DNA from: Rhodococcus sp. Leaf247
GTDB taxonomy: Bacteria; Actinomycetota; Actinomycetes; Mycobacteriales; Mycobacteriaceae
Length of the DNA: 64,000 nucleotides
NCBI RefSeq assembly: GCF_001426185.1
Contig: NZ_LMRP01000003.1
Span: 310,001-374,000 of the forward strand
Direction: 5' to 3'
The position numbers and the translations under genes were made by a program. This document shows, piece by piece, positions 15,896-28,047 of the stretch (positions within the stretch are counted from its first letter, which is position 1; the number at the start of each line of letters is the position of its first letter). Below the pieces are notes generated by a model. The model did not search any database. It saw nothing but the letters and a program-made list of their open reading frames with translations, and was not told the origin of the DNA.

Positions 15896-16819
15896 GTGCG
15901 CCTCGTCTTCGCCGGTACTCCCGAGCCTGCTCTCCCGTCCTTGCGACGACTCCTCGAGTCGAGTCGGCACGAGGTGGTCGGCGTCCTCACCCGGCCCGAC
16001 ACCACCGCGGGGCGAGGCCGCAAGGTCGTACGCTCACCTGTTGCGCAGCTTGCGGACGATCACGGGATTCCGGTCCTGCAGCCCGCCAAGCCGTCCGATC
16101 CCGAGGCCCTCGCGACTCTGCGTGAATGGGCCCCCGACTGTTGCCCCGTCGTCGCGTACGGCGCACTGCTGCCGCGTTCGGTGCTCGACATCCCACGGTT
16201 CGGCTGGGTCAATCTGCACTTCTCGTTGCTGCCGGCGTGGCGCGGTGCGGCGCCCGTCCAGGCCGCGATCGCGGCAGGCGACGACGTCACCGGTGCTTCC
16301 ACGTTCCTCATCGAGGAGGGCCTCGACACGGGGCCGGTGTTCGGCATCGTGACCGAACGTGTGCGACCCACCGACACTGCCGGCGATCTGCTCGGCCGCC
16401 TCGCCGACAGTGGGAGCGTGTTGCTCGAGTCGACGCTCGACGGGCTCGAAGAGGGTGCGCTGCAGGGTGTTCCGCAGTCGACGGATGGTGTGTCGCACGC
16501 GCCCAAGGTGTCGGTGGACTCCGCGAGGGTGGACTTCTCCCGCGCCGCGCATCTGGTCGACCGCCACATCCGGAGCGTGACACCGGCGCCCGGCGCGTGG
16601 ACGGAGATCGGTGACGTCCGCGTCAAGGTCGGTCCGGTGACGATGACCGAGGACGTACTCGAACCCGGTGTGGTCGAGGTGCGCAAGAAGGTGGTGCTGG
16701 TGGGCACCGGGACGACGGCTGTCGCACTGGGAACGGTGCAGCCGCACGGGAAGAAGCAGATGGCAGCGACGGATTGGGCGCGCGGCGCCCGCGATGTGAA
16801 CGGAGCGATCGCGCGATGA
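15896..16819 (+). CDS. fmt: Methionyl-tRNA formyltransferase
   Basis: Formylates initiator Met-tRNA. 307 residues. The start [19 protein letters not shown], the folate-site [15 protein letters not shown] and the C-terminal OB domain ending in ADWARGA-type sequence ([13 protein letters not shown]) are typical. Two in-frame GTGs exist: 15887 overlaps the priA stop, while 15896 gives the usual first residue (M)RLVFAG and has AGGG at 15884-15887; 15896 is chosen. The stop overlaps the rsmB ATG by 4 nt. Confidence 0.94.
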   Translation: MRLVFAGTPEPALPSLRRLLESSRHEVVGVLTRPDTTAGRGRKVVRSPVAQLADDHGIPVLQPAKPSDPEALATLREWAPDCCPVVAYGALLPRSVLDIPRFGWVNLHFSLLPAWRGAAPVQAAIAAGDDVTGASTFLIEEGLDTGPVFGIVTERVRPTDTAGDLLGRLADSGSVLLESTLDGLEEGALQGVPQSTDGVSHAPKVSVDSARVDFSRAAHLVDRHIRSVTPAPGAWTEIGDVRVKVGPVTMTEDVLEPGVVEVRKKVVLVGTGTTAVALGTVQPHGKKQMAATDWARGARDVNGAIAR

Positions 16820-18354
16820 GTGGCGAACAGACGCCCGGAGCCGGCGGTGGCGGCCAGCGGAAGAGGAACGGCGGGAAGGCCGGAGGCCGGCCGGGAGAGG
16901 GCGGGAAGGCCGGAGGCCGGCCGGGAGGGGGCAGCGGGAAGGCCGGCGGGAAGTCGCGGTCGGGGAATTCCCGGCCGAAGCAACCCGGTCGCCCGAATCC
17001 GGCCGATGCGGGTCTGGATCCGGCGAGGATCGCGGCGCGCGATGTGTTGCGCGCGGTGCGGGAGCGGGATGCGTACGCGAATCTGGTTCTGCCAGGGCTC
17101 TTGCGCGACCGCAAGCTCGACGAGCGGGACGCGGCGTTGGCCACGGAGCTGGCCTACGGCTCGGCGCGCGCACAGGGCATTCTCGATGCCGTGATCGAGC
17201 ACGCGGCGTCGCGGCCGGTGTCCGACATCGATGGTCGACTGCTCGATGTCCTCCGCCTCGGCGCGTACCAGTTGCTGCGCACCCGTGTCGCGCCCCACGC
17301 TGCCGTTGCCACGTCGGTGGACATCGTCCGGAGCGAGGCGGGCCAGGGCCAGGCAGGTTTCGTCAACGCTGTCCTTCGACGGGTGTCGGAGCGTACGAGT
17401 GAGGAATGGATCGAGCTGCTCGCGCCGTCGGCCGATCGTGATCCCGTCGCGCACTCGGCCTTCCGTCACGCTCACCCCACCTGGATCGCGCAGGCGTTCA
17501 ACGACGCGCTCGGTGCCGATGCGGGCGAACTCGACGATGCGCTCGCGGCGGACGACGCACGGCCGTTGGTGCACCTCGTCGCCCGGCCCGGTGAGATCTC
17601 CGCGGACGAGCTGGCGTCGATCACGGGCGGCGAGGTGGGACAGTGGTCTCCCTACGCGGTACACCTCGACAGTGGTGGAGACCCCGGTCGCCTCGACGCA
17701 GTCCGTGAAGGGCTGGCGGCCGTGCAGGACGAGGGCAGCCAGCTGGTCGCACGCGCGCTGACTCTGGCCGAGCTCGACGGGCCGGACGGTGGTCGATGGC
17801 TCGACCTGTGTGCCGGACCGGGTGGGAAGGCTGCGCTGCTGGGCGCGATCGCGGCGATCGACGGTGCCACCGTCGATGCCGTCGAACCCTCCGAGCACCG
17901 GGCAGATCTGGTCCGTAAGACGGTGCGCGATCTGCCCGTCACCGTGCACGCCGTCGACGGTCGGGACAGTGGCCTCGAGGCCGGATACGACCGCGTCCTC
18001 GTCGACGCCCCCTGCACCGGTCTCGGCGCTCTCCGGCGCCGCCCGGAAGCTCGGTGGCGTCGGCAGGCGTCGGACGTGACCGGACTGGTCACGCTGCAGC
18101 GGGAGTTGCTCGCGGCGGCGGTCGACCTGGTGCGTCCGGGCGGCGTGATCGTCTACTCCACGTGCTCACCGCACCTCTCGGAGACCGTGGGAGTCGTCGC
18201 GGACGCGGTCCGGCGGCACGGACTGACCCCCCTCGACACGTCGACGTTGGTGCCGGAGGTGCCCCGCGCGGCGTCGGGGACCTCGGTGCAGCTGTGGCCG
18301 CACCGGCACGGCACCGACGCGATGTTCTTCGCGGCACTGCGGAAGGCCGTGTGA
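16816..18354 (+). CDS. rsmB: 16S rRNA (cytosine-C5) methyltransferase RsmB
   Basis: Methylates C967 (E. coli numbering) of 16S rRNA using SAM. 512 residues: a Gly/Lys/Arg-rich N-terminal tail (~60 residues) containing a tandem repeat, a NusB-like RNA-binding domain ([19 protein letters not shown]), then a Rossmann methyltransferase domain with SAM loop [14 protein letters not shown]. Both family cysteines are present, in [18 protein letters not shown] and in [11 protein letters not shown] 16816 overlaps fmt (ATGA). The basic tail probably binds RNA nonspecifically. Confidence 0.95.
   Translation: MSGEQTPGAGGGGQRKRNGGKAGGRPGEGGKAGGRPGGGSGKAGGKSRSGNSRPKQPGRPNPADAGLDPARIAARDVLRAVRERDAYANLVLPGLLRDRKLDERDAALATELAYGSARAQGILDAVIEHAASRPVSDIDGRLLDVLRLGAYQLLRTRVAPHAAVATSVDIVRSEAGQGQAGFVNAVLRRVSERTSEEWIELLAPSADRDPVAHSAFRHAHPTWIAQAFNDALGADAGELDDALAADDARPLVHLVARPGEISADELASITGGEVGQWSPYAVHLDSGGDPGRLDAVREGLAAVQDEGSQLVARALTLAELDGPDGGRWLDLCAGPGGKAALLGAIAAIDGATVDAVEPSEHRADLVRKTVRDLPVTVHAVDGRDSGLEAGYDRVLVDAPCTGLGALRRRPEARWRRQASDVTGLVTLQRELLAAAVDLVRPGGVIVYSTCSPHLSETVGVVADAVRRHGLTPLDTSTLVPEVPRAASGTSVQLWPHRHGTDAMFFAALRKAV
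16871..16930 (+). repeat. Two tandem 30-bp repeats inside rsmB
   Basis: Units 16871-16900 and 16901-16930 are identical except for one base near the end (A versus G), and a shortened third copy follows at 16931-16950. Each unit adds ten residues of the type [10 protein letters not shown] to the disordered N-terminal tail of RsmB. The length is a multiple of three, so copy-number changes keep the frame. Confidence 0.9.
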
Positions 18355-18401
18355 CGCGCGGTCGTCACGGGTCGGTAACGACCGCGGGGTACAACAGGGG
18401 A

Positions 18402-19142
18402 GTGACATCGTCCCGACGTTCCCACCGACACCGGTGGCCTCGCGCCGCGGTGGTGGGGGCGACAGTGCTGGTGTCGGCTGCGTGTTCGACGGGTGGTCAG
18501 AGTCAGCCTCGTCCCACCGATCACGTCGATCGCGTGATGGCCGAGCAGACCGCGGCGGCCACCGAGGACGCCGTCACGACTCGACGAGTGACCGTGTCGG
18601 TGATCGGCGACTCGTTCTCGGCCGGGTCGATGAACGACGTCGTGTGGCCCGACATCCTCGCCGAGGAACACGACTTCGCGGTGACCAATGCGAGTCTCGG
18701 CGGCGCGGGATACGTCGCCGGTGACGACTACCTGGGGACCTTCGCCGACCAGGTGCCGCTGGCGACCGACGGCGAACCGTCGGTGATTCTCGTGGTGGGC
18801 AGTGAGAACGACGCCGACGCGGACCCGTCGGACGTGCTGTCGAACGCGGGTGACCTGTACGCCGAGTTGCAGGAGCGATCACCCGGCTCGCGCATCGTCG
18901 TGATCGGGCCGATCTGGAGTGGGGGCGATGTCAGCGACGCGATGTTCGACGTCGACGCCGCCGTGGAAACGGCCGCGCTGACCGCGGGACTGGACTACGT
19001 CGACACCCTCGACGCCGGGTGGCTGGCCGACCCGACGATCATCCAGGACGACGGTGACCATCCGACCGACGAGGGACAGTATCTGCTGGCCGGGTACATC
19101 GACGACGCCGTTCTGGGTGTGGACCCCGATCTATTAGGCTGA
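18402..19142 (+). CDS. Secreted SGNH/GDSL-type hydrolase, putative lipoprotein
   Basis: About 246 residues. A basic n-region (SSRRSHRHRWPR) and hydrophobic stretch AAVVGATVLVSAAC suggest lipoprotein export, although the lipobox (VSAAC) has Ser at -3. The mature part has the SGNH blocks: VSVIGDSFSAGS (nucleophile Ser), VVGSENDADAD (block III, GSEND), and the catalytic DGDHPTDEGQ (Asp/His). The substrate is unknown; relatives include acyl esterases and polysaccharide deacetylases. GTG 18402 is chosen for a normal signal length; in-frame GTG 18351 overlaps the rsmB stop and could be used by coupling. rpe follows after 6 nt. Confidence 0.82.
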   Translation: MTSSRRSHRHRWPRAAVVGATVLVSAACSTGGQSQPRPTDHVDRVMAEQTAAATEDAVTTRRVTVSVIGDSFSAGSMNDVVWPDILAEEHDFAVTNASLGGAGYVAGDDYLGTFADQVPLATDGEPSVILVVGSENDADADPSDVLSNAGDLYAELQERSPGSRIVVIGPIWSGGDVSDAMFDVDAAVETAALTAGLDYVDTLDAGWLADPTIIQDDGDHPTDEGQYLLAGYIDDAVLGVDPDLLG

Positions 19143-19148
19143 CCGCTC

Positions 19149-19844
19149 GTGGCCGACCAGACTCCAGCGCACCCGATGATCGCTCCGTCCATCCTGTCCG
19201 CGGATTTCGCGCGGCTCGCTGACGAGGCCGCTGCCGTGGCCGGCAGCGACTGGTTGCACGTCGACGTCATGGACGCTCATTTCGTTCCCAACCTGACTCT
19301 CGGGTTGCCCGTCGTGAAGAGCCTGTTGAAGGCCACCGACATCCCCATCGACTGCCACCTCATGATCGAGGATCCGGCCCGCTGGGCCCCGCCCTACGCA
19401 GAGGCCGGCGCCTACAACGTGACGTTCCACGCGGAGGCAAGCGACGACCCGCGGGCGGTGGCCCGCGACATCCGGGCGGCCGGCGCGAAGGCCGGCCTCT
19501 CGGTCAAGCCCGGAACCCCCATCGAGCAGTACCTCGAGATCCTGCGCGACTTCGACACGTTGCTCATCATGAGTGTCGAACCAGGATTCGGCGGACAGAG
19601 CTTCATGCCGTCCGTGCTCGACAAGGCCCGGACCGTGCGGCGCCTGGTCGACTCCGGTGAACTCCGTCTCGTCGTCGAGATCGACGGGGGCATCAATGCC
19701 GACACCGTCGAGCAGGCCGCCGAGGCCGGAATCGATTGCTTCGTCGCGGGATCGGCCGTCTACTCCACCGAAGATCCGGCGCAGGCCGTGCGGTCGTTGC
19801 GCGCCGCTGCCGCAGCCGCATCGCCGCACCTCAGCGCGCCGTGA
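19149..19844 (+). CDS. rpe: Ribulose-phosphate 3-epimerase
   Basis: Interconverts ribulose-5-P and xylulose-5-P, linking to the pentose phosphate operon at 37582-43994 and supplying ribulose-5-P for the adjacent riboflavin genes. 231 residues, TIM barrel. Metal and catalytic motifs: [25 protein letters not shown] (usual G replaced by A), [25 protein letters not shown], and [14 protein letters not shown] start; the stop overlaps the ribD start. Confidence 0.96.
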   Translation: MADQTPAHPMIAPSILSADFARLADEAAAVAGSDWLHVDVMDAHFVPNLTLGLPVVKSLLKATDIPIDCHLMIEDPARWAPPYAEAGAYNVTFHAEASDDPRAVARDIRAAGAKAGLSVKPGTPIEQYLEILRDFDTLLIMSVEPGFGGQSFMPSVLDKARTVRRLVDSGELRLVVEIDGGINADTVEQAAEAGIDCFVAGSAVYSTEDPAQAVRSLRAAAAAASPHLSAP

Positions 19845-20869
19845 TGCCGCTCCCGACCGACAGCCCGATCGAGGCGGCGATGCGCCGAGCCATCCTCGCC
19901 TCGGAGTCGGCTCGGGGAATCAGCACGCCCAATCCGCCCGTCGGAGCGGTGATTCTCGACGCGGACGGCCGGATCGTGGGCGTCGGTGCGACGTCGGCTG
20001 CAGGCGGCCCCCACGCAGAGATCGTGGCGCTGGCGCAGGCCGGCGAGAGGGCGCGCGGTGGTACGGCCGTCGTCACTCTCGAACCCTGTGACCACACCGG
20101 ACGCACGGGACCGTGCTCGGTCGCGCTCGTCGACGCAGGGATCGCTCGCGTCGTGCACGCGCTGTCGGACCCCAACCCGCTCGCGGCGGGAGGCGCGGGC
20201 ACTCTCGCTCGTGCGGGCGTCGTGGTCGACTCCGGCTTTCGTGCCGAAGAGGCTGCGGCGGGTCCACTCCGGGCGTGGCTGCACCGCCAGCGCACCGGGA
20301 GACCGATGATCACCTGGAAGTACGCGGCGACTCTCGACGGACGGACAGCGGCGCCGGACTCCACCAGCAAATGGATCACGGGGGTGACGGCGCGCGAGCA
20401 CGTCCACGCCGAGCGATCGCGGATCGACGCCATCGTCGTGGGAACCGGCACGGTGCTGGCCGACGACCCGGCGCTCACCGCTCGGATGCCCGACGGGTCA
20501 CCGGCGCAGCGTCAGCCGTTGCGCGTCGTCGTCGGCACCCGCGACATCCCGCCGACGGCACGAGTGTTGGACGATTCCGCGCCTACCCGGCTGATCCGGA
20601 CCCGCGATCCGCTCGAGGTGGTGGCTGCTCTGTCCGACGTGAACGACGTGCTGATCGAGGGCGGATCCGTTCTCGTCGGCGCATTCCTCCGGGCCGGAAT
20701 GGTCGACCGCGTCATGGCCTACATCGCGCCGATGGTGCTGGGCGAGGGCCCCTCGGCGGTGCGCGGCACGGGCGTCGGAACAATCGGGGACGCACTGAGG
20801 TTCCGACGAGTGTCGATGCAGGAACTGGGGGAGGACATCCTCCTCGAGCTCGTCCCGCGAGTGCTGTAA
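19844..20869 (+). CDS. ribD: Bifunctional diaminohydroxyphosphoribosylaminopyrimidine deaminase / 5-amino-6-(5-phosphoribosylamino)uracil reductase
   Basis: Second and third steps of riboflavin synthesis. 341 residues. The N-terminal zinc deaminase has GGPHAEIVAL and the cysteine pair in TLEPCDHTGRTGPC; the C-terminal reductase has the NADPH-fold start ITWKYAATLDGRTAA and VLIEGGSVLVGAF. ATG 19844 overlaps the rpe stop by one base (TGATG); an in-frame GTG at 19841 is the alternative. ribE follows after 10 nt. Confidence 0.95.
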   Translation: MPLPTDSPIEAAMRRAILASESARGISTPNPPVGAVILDADGRIVGVGATSAAGGPHAEIVALAQAGERARGGTAVVTLEPCDHTGRTGPCSVALVDAGIARVVHALSDPNPLAAGGAGTLARAGVVVDSGFRAEEAAAGPLRAWLHRQRTGRPMITWKYAATLDGRTAAPDSTSKWITGVTAREHVHAERSRIDAIVVGTGTVLADDPALTARMPDGSPAQRQPLRVVVGTRDIPPTARVLDDSAPTRLIRTRDPLEVVAALSDVNDVLIEGGSVLVGAFLRAGMVDRVMAYIAPMVLGEGPSAVRGTGVGTIGDALRFRRVSMQELGEDILLELVPRVL

Positions 20870-20879
20870 GGATGGACGG

Positions 20880-21482
20880 ATGTTCACCGGAATAGTCGAG
20901 GAACTCGGCAGTATCACCGCGAAGGAAGACCTCTCGGACGCAGCCCGTTTCACGGTCAGCGGGCCGTTGGTCACGTCGGATGCGTCCCACGGGGACTCGA
21001 TCGCCGTCAACGGAGTCTGTCTGACCGTCGTGGACGTGGTCGACGGAGCGTTCACCGCGGACGTGATGCAGGAGACTCTCGATCGGTCGTCGCTCCAGGC
21101 GTTGGCGGTGGGCAGTCGAGTCAACCTCGAGCGTGCGGCGTCCTTGGCGTCGAGGCTCGGCGGACACCTGGTGCAGGGACATGTCGACGGAACCGGCATC
21201 GTGCTCTCCCGCAACCCGTCGGACAACTGGACCGTCGTGCGCATCTCGCTGCCGCGCGACATCGCCCGGTACGTCGTGCACAAGGGATCGATCACGGTCG
21301 ACGGAGTATCGCTGACGGTGTCGGCGCTGGGCGGTCAGGGTGACGACCAGTATTTCGAAATCTCCCTGATTCCAACCACCCTGTCCCTGACCACGCTGGG
21401 CACGGCCGAGCCCGGGACGCCGGTCAACCTCGAGGTCGACGTGATCGCGAAGTACGTCGAGCGGCTGCAGACCGCCGAGTAG
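20880..21482 (+). CDS. ribE: Riboflavin synthase alpha chain
   Basis: Dismutates two lumazines to riboflavin. 200 residues with the N-terminal signature MFTGIVEELGSI and two lumazine-binding barrels in tandem, each with a matching motif (VNGVCLTVVDV in the first, VDGVSLTVSAL in the second). The C-terminal helix is typical (VNLEVDVIAKYVERL). Called ribC in mycobacterial nomenclature. Follows ribD closely; a 90-bp gap with hairpins separates it from ribBA. Confidence 0.95.
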   Translation: MFTGIVEELGSITAKEDLSDAARFTVSGPLVTSDASHGDSIAVNGVCLTVVDVVDGAFTADVMQETLDRSSLQALAVGSRVNLERAASLASRLGGHLVQGHVDGTGIVLSRNPSDNWTVVRISLPRDIARYVVHKGSITVDGVSLTVSALGGQGDDQYFEISLIPTTLSLTTLGTAEPGTPVNLEVDVIAKYVERLQTAE

Positions 21483-21489
21483 AGGAAGG

Positions 21490-21551
21490 GCCCCTCGCGT
21501 AGGGGTCGTAGGCTGGAAGCAAGAAACAGATCTGTCCGAGACTGCGGACAG
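21490..21551 (+). promoter_or_regulatory. ribE-ribBA intergenic region: two hairpins and a -10-like box
   Basis: CCCCT (21491-21495) can pair with AGGGG (21501-21505). TAGGCT (21509-21514) matches TANNNT. CTGTCCG (21532-21538) pairs perfectly with CGGACAG (21545-21551) around a 6-nt loop. The first hairpin has no T-tract. A transcript from the -10 would start near 21521 and carry the second hairpin in its leader. No FMN riboswitch consensus is present. Function is inferred only. Confidence 0.4.
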
Positions 21552-21572
21552 CAGACGTGGGGAGCGCACGGC

Positions 21573-23802
<2,230 letters not shown>

Positions 23803-23826
23803 CCTGCCGTTCGCGCGATCAGGCGC

Positions 23827-25773
23827 TCACCCGACACCGTCACCCATCACGACGCCCTCGCGACGCGGATCCGCTCCGCCCGTCCATCCGTCGTCGGTTC
23901 TGACCAGCGCGCTCGACCCGCTCGACTGGTCGGCGACCGAGACCTGGTGGCCCATGGCGCGCAGTTGCGTGACCAGGGGATCGGCGGCCCCGTCGGCTGC
24001 GGCGTCGATGTTCGGGTGCTCGCCACCGACGTTGGTCGTCGGGGCGTTGGCCGCACCCACGTTCGGCGCAGAAACCGCCTGCTGCGGGTCGAGTCCCCAG
24101 TCCAACATGCTCACGAGGTTCTTGACGACGAACTGGATGATCACCGATCCGCCCGGTGAGCCGGTGACGAGACGGACGTCCCCTCGACTGCCGTCGTCGC
24201 CACGCTCGAAGACGATGGTCGGCGCCATCGAACTCCGTGGACGTTTGCCCGGTTCGACTCGGTTGGCCACCGGCACTCCGTCGGGTCCCGCGGGTTGCGC
24301 GGAGAAGTCGGTCAGCTGGTTGTTCAGGACGAACCCCTCGGTCATGTGGAACGAGCCGAACGCCGATTCGACGGTGGTCGTCATGGCGGCGACGTTGCCG
24401 TAGCTGTCCGCGACGCTGATGTGACTCGTGCCCGCCTCGGGACCGGCGTAGCTGCTCAGAGGAACGGGACCGAAGTCTCCCGGCTGCGCGGTGCCCATGC
24501 TGCGCTCCGGATCGATGGACTTCGCCCGCTGTTCGAGGTAGTCGGGGTCCAGCAGAGGGTCGGGGCTTCCGCCCGGCAATGGGATGTAGTCCGGATCGGC
24601 CACGTACTTGTCGCGATCGGCGTAGGCGAGCCGTTCTGCCTCGGCGATTAGGTGAACGCCCTCCGCGGTGGGAACCCCGCCGTCGGCATCGAGCGTGGTG
24701 GGTGCGTATTTCGCCATGTCGAAGTTCGAGAGGATGCCCATCGTCGACGCGACCGCGATGCCACCGGACGACGGCCCCGGCATCCCGCAGATGTCGTTGT
24801 CGCGGTACGGGGTGCAGATCGCATCCCGCTCCCTGGCCTCGTACGCGGCCAGGTCGTCGAGCGTGATCCGACCGGGCGTGCGTCCGCCGGTGGTGTCGGC
24901 GGTCGCGTCGACGATCGATCGGGCGATGGTGCCGGTGTAGAACGCGTCGGCGCCGTCGGTGGCTATCGCACCGAGCGTCTTGGCCATTGCCGGATTCGTC
25001 AGGACGGTGCCGACGGCTTTCGGTGCGCCGTCCGGTTCGAGGAAGTACGCCGCCGATGCGGGATCGAGCGCTAATTTCTGCGCGGAGTCCGCGATGGACG
25101 AGGCCATCCGCGGACTGATCTCGAACCCGTTGTCGGACAATGTGATCGCAGGATCGAACAACGACTTCCAATCCTTGTCGCCGTAGTCGCGGTGAACGTC
25201 GTCGAGCATGCGCACCACACCGGGCACGCCGATGGACCGGCCACTTCCTCGCGCGTCGGGCAGCGGAGCGGACAGGTTCGCCGGGGCTCCGGGGGCGGCC
25301 GCGTCGTCGACGAACCGGAGATAGTTTTCGGTGGCCGAGGCCGGCGCCGTCTCGCGGCCGTCGTAGGCCTGCAGGTTCTTCGACTCCGCGTCGTAGTACA
25401 GCAGGAACGCGCCACCGCCGAGGCCGGAGCTCTGCGGTTCCACCAGGCCCAGAACGGTCTGCGCGGCGACCAGCGCATCGGCTGCCGTGCCGCCGTCGCG
25501 GAGCACCTCGCAGGCGGCCTCGGTGGAGACGGGATTCGCGGTGGACACCGCGTACGTCGCCGTCCTCACGGCAGTCATGCCGCTGCGGTAACCGGTAGCG
25601 ACTTCCGGTGCGCCGTCCGCACCCGTTCCCGGCTCTGCCGTCACGGGTGTTCCCCCGCCGCCGACGACACACGTCGGCGCGTACCGCGCGGTGTCGGTGG
25701 TGGACGAGCACGCGGTGGCGACGAGCACGGTCGCGGCGGTCAGGGCGACTAGGCGCAGAGGAAGTCCGGTCAC
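23827..25773 (-). CDS. ggt: Gamma-glutamyltransferase (gamma-glutamyltranspeptidase), lipoprotein
   Basis: Cleaves gamma-glutamyl bonds of glutathione-like or other gamma-glutamyl compounds outside the membrane. 648 residues. The signal peptide ends in a lipobox (VATAC near residue 21). The large-subunit signature [14 protein letters not shown], the self-cleavage/nucleophile Thr in [18 protein letters not shown], and the oxyanion-loop [10 protein letters not shown] are all present. [14 protein letters not shown] is typical of the small subunit. GTG 25773 is the first start giving a normal signal peptide; the longer open reading upstream is antisense to uvrC. Convergent with the PH gene, divergent from uvrC. 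Confidence 0.93.
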   Translation of the reverse strand: MTGLPLRLVALTAATVLVATACSSTTDTARYAPTCVVGGGGTPVTAEPGTGADGAPEVATGYRSGMTAVRTATYAVSTANPVSTEAACEVLRDGGTAADALVAAQTVLGLVEPQSSGLGGGAFLLYYDAESKNLQAYDGRETAPASATENYLRFVDDAAAPGAPANLSAPLPDARGSGRSIGVPGVVRMLDDVHRDYGDKDWKSLFDPAITLSDNGFEISPRMASSIADSAQKLALDPASAAYFLEPDGAPKAVGTVLTNPAMAKTLGAIATDGADAFYTGTIARSIVDATADTTGGRTPGRITLDDLAAYEARERDAICTPYRDNDICGMPGPSSGGIAVASTMGILSNFDMAKYAPTTLDADGGVPTAEGVHLIAEAERLAYADRDKYVADPDYIPLPGGSPDPLLDPDYLEQRAKSIDPERSMGTAQPGDFGPVPLSSYAGPEAGTSHISVADSYGNVAAMTTTVESAFGSFHMTEGFVLNNQLTDFSAQPAGPDGVPVANRVEPGKRPRSSMAPTIVFERGDDGSRGDVRLVTGSPGGSVIIQFVVKNLVSMLDWGLDPQQAVSAPNVGAANAPTTNVGGEHPNIDAAADGAADPLVTQLRAMGHQVSVADQSSGSSALVRTDDGWTGGADPRREGVVMGDGVG

Positions 25774-25887
25774 GTGTCCATGAAACCGCGAACCGGCCGG
25801 CGCCGCCGGGTATCGGACCGATCGCTGCCGCCCGAGGTGCTCGTCGCCCCGGGGCACGGTGTCACACCCGGCGACTACCGTGGGGGT

Positions 25888-28047
25888 GTGTCCGACCCTG
25901 CTACCTACCGCCCGGCCACCGGAACCATTCCGGTCGAGCCAGGTGTCTACAAATTCCGCGACCCACACGGTCGAGTGATCTACGTCGGCAAGGCCAAGAG
26001 CCTGCGCAGCCGCCTCAACTCCTACTTCGCGGACATCGCCGGTCTGCACCCCCGTACGCGGCAGATGGTCACGACCGCGGCCAGCGTCGAGTGGACGGTG
26101 GTCACCACCGAGGTGGAGGCGCTGCAGCTCGAGTACAACTGGATCAAGGAGTTCGATCCTCGCTTCAACGTCCGCTACCGGGACGACAAGAGTTACCCGA
26201 TGCTCGCCGTCACTCTGAACGAGGAGTACCCGCGGCTCTTCGTCTATCGCGGGCCGCGTCGCAAGGGTGTCCGGTATTTCGGCCCGTACGCCCACGCGTG
26301 GGCCATCCGCGAGACGCTGGACCTGCTCCTGAGAGTCTTTCCCGCGCGCACGTGCTCGGCCGGAGTGTTCAAGCGGCACAACCAGATCGGTCGTCCCTGC
26401 CTGCTCGGATACATCGACAAGTGTTCCGCACCGTGCATGGGCCGTGTGTCCGCCGCCGAACATCGCGCCACCGTCGAGAACTTCTGCGACTTCCTCTCGG
26501 GCAAGACGGACAAGCTGGTGCGCGAGCTCGAGGGCAAGATGCAGACCGCGTCGGAAAACCTCGACTTCGAGGCCGCCGCACGCTTGCGCGACGACGTGGG
26601 GGCGCTGCGCCGCGCCTTGGAGAAGCAGGCCGTCGTTCTGGGAGACGGCACCGACGCGGATCTCGTGGCGTTCGCGAGCGACGAGCTCGAGGCGGCCGTC
26701 CAGGTGTTCCACGTGCGCGGCGGCCGAGTGCGCGGTCAGCGTGGATGGGTGGTCGAGAAGGCCGGTGACGTCATCGACGCCGCCGCGCCTGCCGCAGACG
26801 AAGTGGACGACGAGGCCGACGCGACGACGGACGAGGCGACCGCATCGGACCTTCCGGCTCTCGTGGAGCAGTTCCTGACCCAGTTCTACGGCGAGCAGGC
26901 ATCGCTGTCGGCGTCGACGGAGGACGGAGCGACCAACGCGGTGCCGCGTGAGGTGCTGGTTCCGGTGCTGCCGCCGAACGCCGACGAGGTGCAGGCGTGG
27001 CTGTCCTCCTTGCGCGGCAGTGCCGTGCAGCTGCGCGTTCCGCGTCGTGGAGACAAGCGGGCGCTCGCGGAGACCGTGCACCGCAATGCGATCGAGGCCC
27101 TGCAGCAACACAAGATGAAGCGCGCGGGTGACTTCACGTCTCGATCGGCCGCACTGCAAGGCATCCAGGAAGCTCTCGACCTCGACAGTGCGCCTCTCCG
27201 CATCGAGTGCATCGACATCTCGCACGTGCAGGGCACCGACGTCGTCGCGTCCCTCGTGGTCTTCGAGGACGGTCTCCCGCGCAAGAGCGACTACCGGCAC
27301 TACTCCATCAAGGAAGCTGCCGGGGACGGCCATTCCGACGACGTCGCCAGCATCGCGGAGGTGACGCGCCGCCGCTTCCTGCGGCACGGCAAGGACTCCG
27401 GCGGTGACCTCGCTCCCGAGGCGTCGCTCGACCCGCAGACCGGGCGTCCCCGTCGGTTCGCGTATCCGCCCAACCTGTTCGTCGTCGACGGCGGCGCTCC
27501 TCAGGTCGCGGCGGCCGCCGAGGTGCTGGGCGAACTCGGTGTGACGGACGTCGCGGTCGTCGGTCTCGCGAAGCGCCTCGAAGAGGTGTGGGTACCGGGC
27601 GAAGCTGATCCGGTCATCCTTCCCAGGACCAGCGAGTCACTGTTCCTGCTGCAGCGCGTCCGGGACGAGGCCCACCGGTTCGCCATCACGTTCCATCGCA
27701 GCAAGCGCTCGAAGCGCATGACGGCGTCGGCTCTGGATTCGGTCCGAGGACTCGGCGAGGCCCGCCGCACGGCTCTGGTCACGCACTTCGGTTCGGTGGC
27801 CAAGCTGAAGCAGGCGAAGGTCTCGGAGATCGTCGAGGTGCCGGGCATCGGGGAGACCACCGCCCGCGCCGTGCTGGAGGCGCTCGGGGTGCCCGCGGAG
27901 ACTCCCGATGTCGGTTCTGTCGGAAACGAGAACGGAGCGGATGCGGTCGCAGTAGGCAATGATGAAGCGACCGACGAGGCCGGCGGGACGGCGTACCGCG
28001 ACACGGTGACGGCAACGCAGCGAGGAACAGGACACCCGGGCGAGTGA
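25888..28047 (+). CDS. uvrC: Excinuclease ABC subunit C
   Basis: Makes both incisions in nucleotide excision repair with UvrA and UvrB. 719 residues: N-terminal GIY-YIG nuclease ([20 protein letters not shown], residues ~17-36), UVR domain ([20 protein letters not shown]), RNase H-like second nuclease ([20 protein letters not shown]), and tandem helix-hairpin-helix ([16 protein letters not shown]). It is longer than the ~646-residue mycobacterial protein because of an acidic Ala/Asp/Thr-rich insert (residues ~292-325) and a ~50-residue acidic C-terminal tail. GTG 25888 gives the conserved start; an in-frame extension to 25774 is discarded. The stop overlaps rapZ. Confidence 0.95.
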   Translation: MSDPATYRPATGTIPVEPGVYKFRDPHGRVIYVGKAKSLRSRLNSYFADIAGLHPRTRQMVTTAASVEWTVVTTEVEALQLEYNWIKEFDPRFNVRYRDDKSYPMLAVTLNEEYPRLFVYRGPRRKGVRYFGPYAHAWAIRETLDLLLRVFPARTCSAGVFKRHNQIGRPCLLGYIDKCSAPCMGRVSAAEHRATVENFCDFLSGKTDKLVRELEGKMQTASENLDFEAAARLRDDVGALRRALEKQAVVLGDGTDADLVAFASDELEAAVQVFHVRGGRVRGQRGWVVEKAGDVIDAAAPAADEVDDEADATTDEATASDLPALVEQFLTQFYGEQASLSASTEDGATNAVPREVLVPVLPPNADEVQAWLSSLRGSAVQLRVPRRGDKRALAETVHRNAIEALQQHKMKRAGDFTSRSAALQGIQEALDLDSAPLRIECIDISHVQGTDVVASLVVFEDGLPRKSDYRHYSIKEAAGDGHSDDVASIAEVTRRRFLRHGKDSGGDLAPEASLDPQTGRPRRFAYPPNLFVVDGGAPQVAAAAEVLGELGVTDVAVVGLAKRLEEVWVPGEADPVILPRTSESLFLLQRVRDEAHRFAITFHRSKRSKRMTASALDSVRGLGEARRTALVTHFGSVAKLKQAKVSEIVEVPGIGETTARAVLEALGVPAETPDVGSVGNENGADAVAVGNDEATDEAGGTAYRDTVTATQRGTGHPGE

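Noticed and set aside
21483-21572. FMN riboswitch ahead of ribBA
   Set aside because: The conserved RFN blocks are absent; only simple hairpins are present.
25774-27387. A very long minus-strand open frame (1186 codons from 27387 to 23827) that would fuse extra sequence to ggt
   Set aside because: Only the part from 25773 down has a signal peptide and GGT motifs; the rest is antisense to uvrC and is a product of high G+C codon use.
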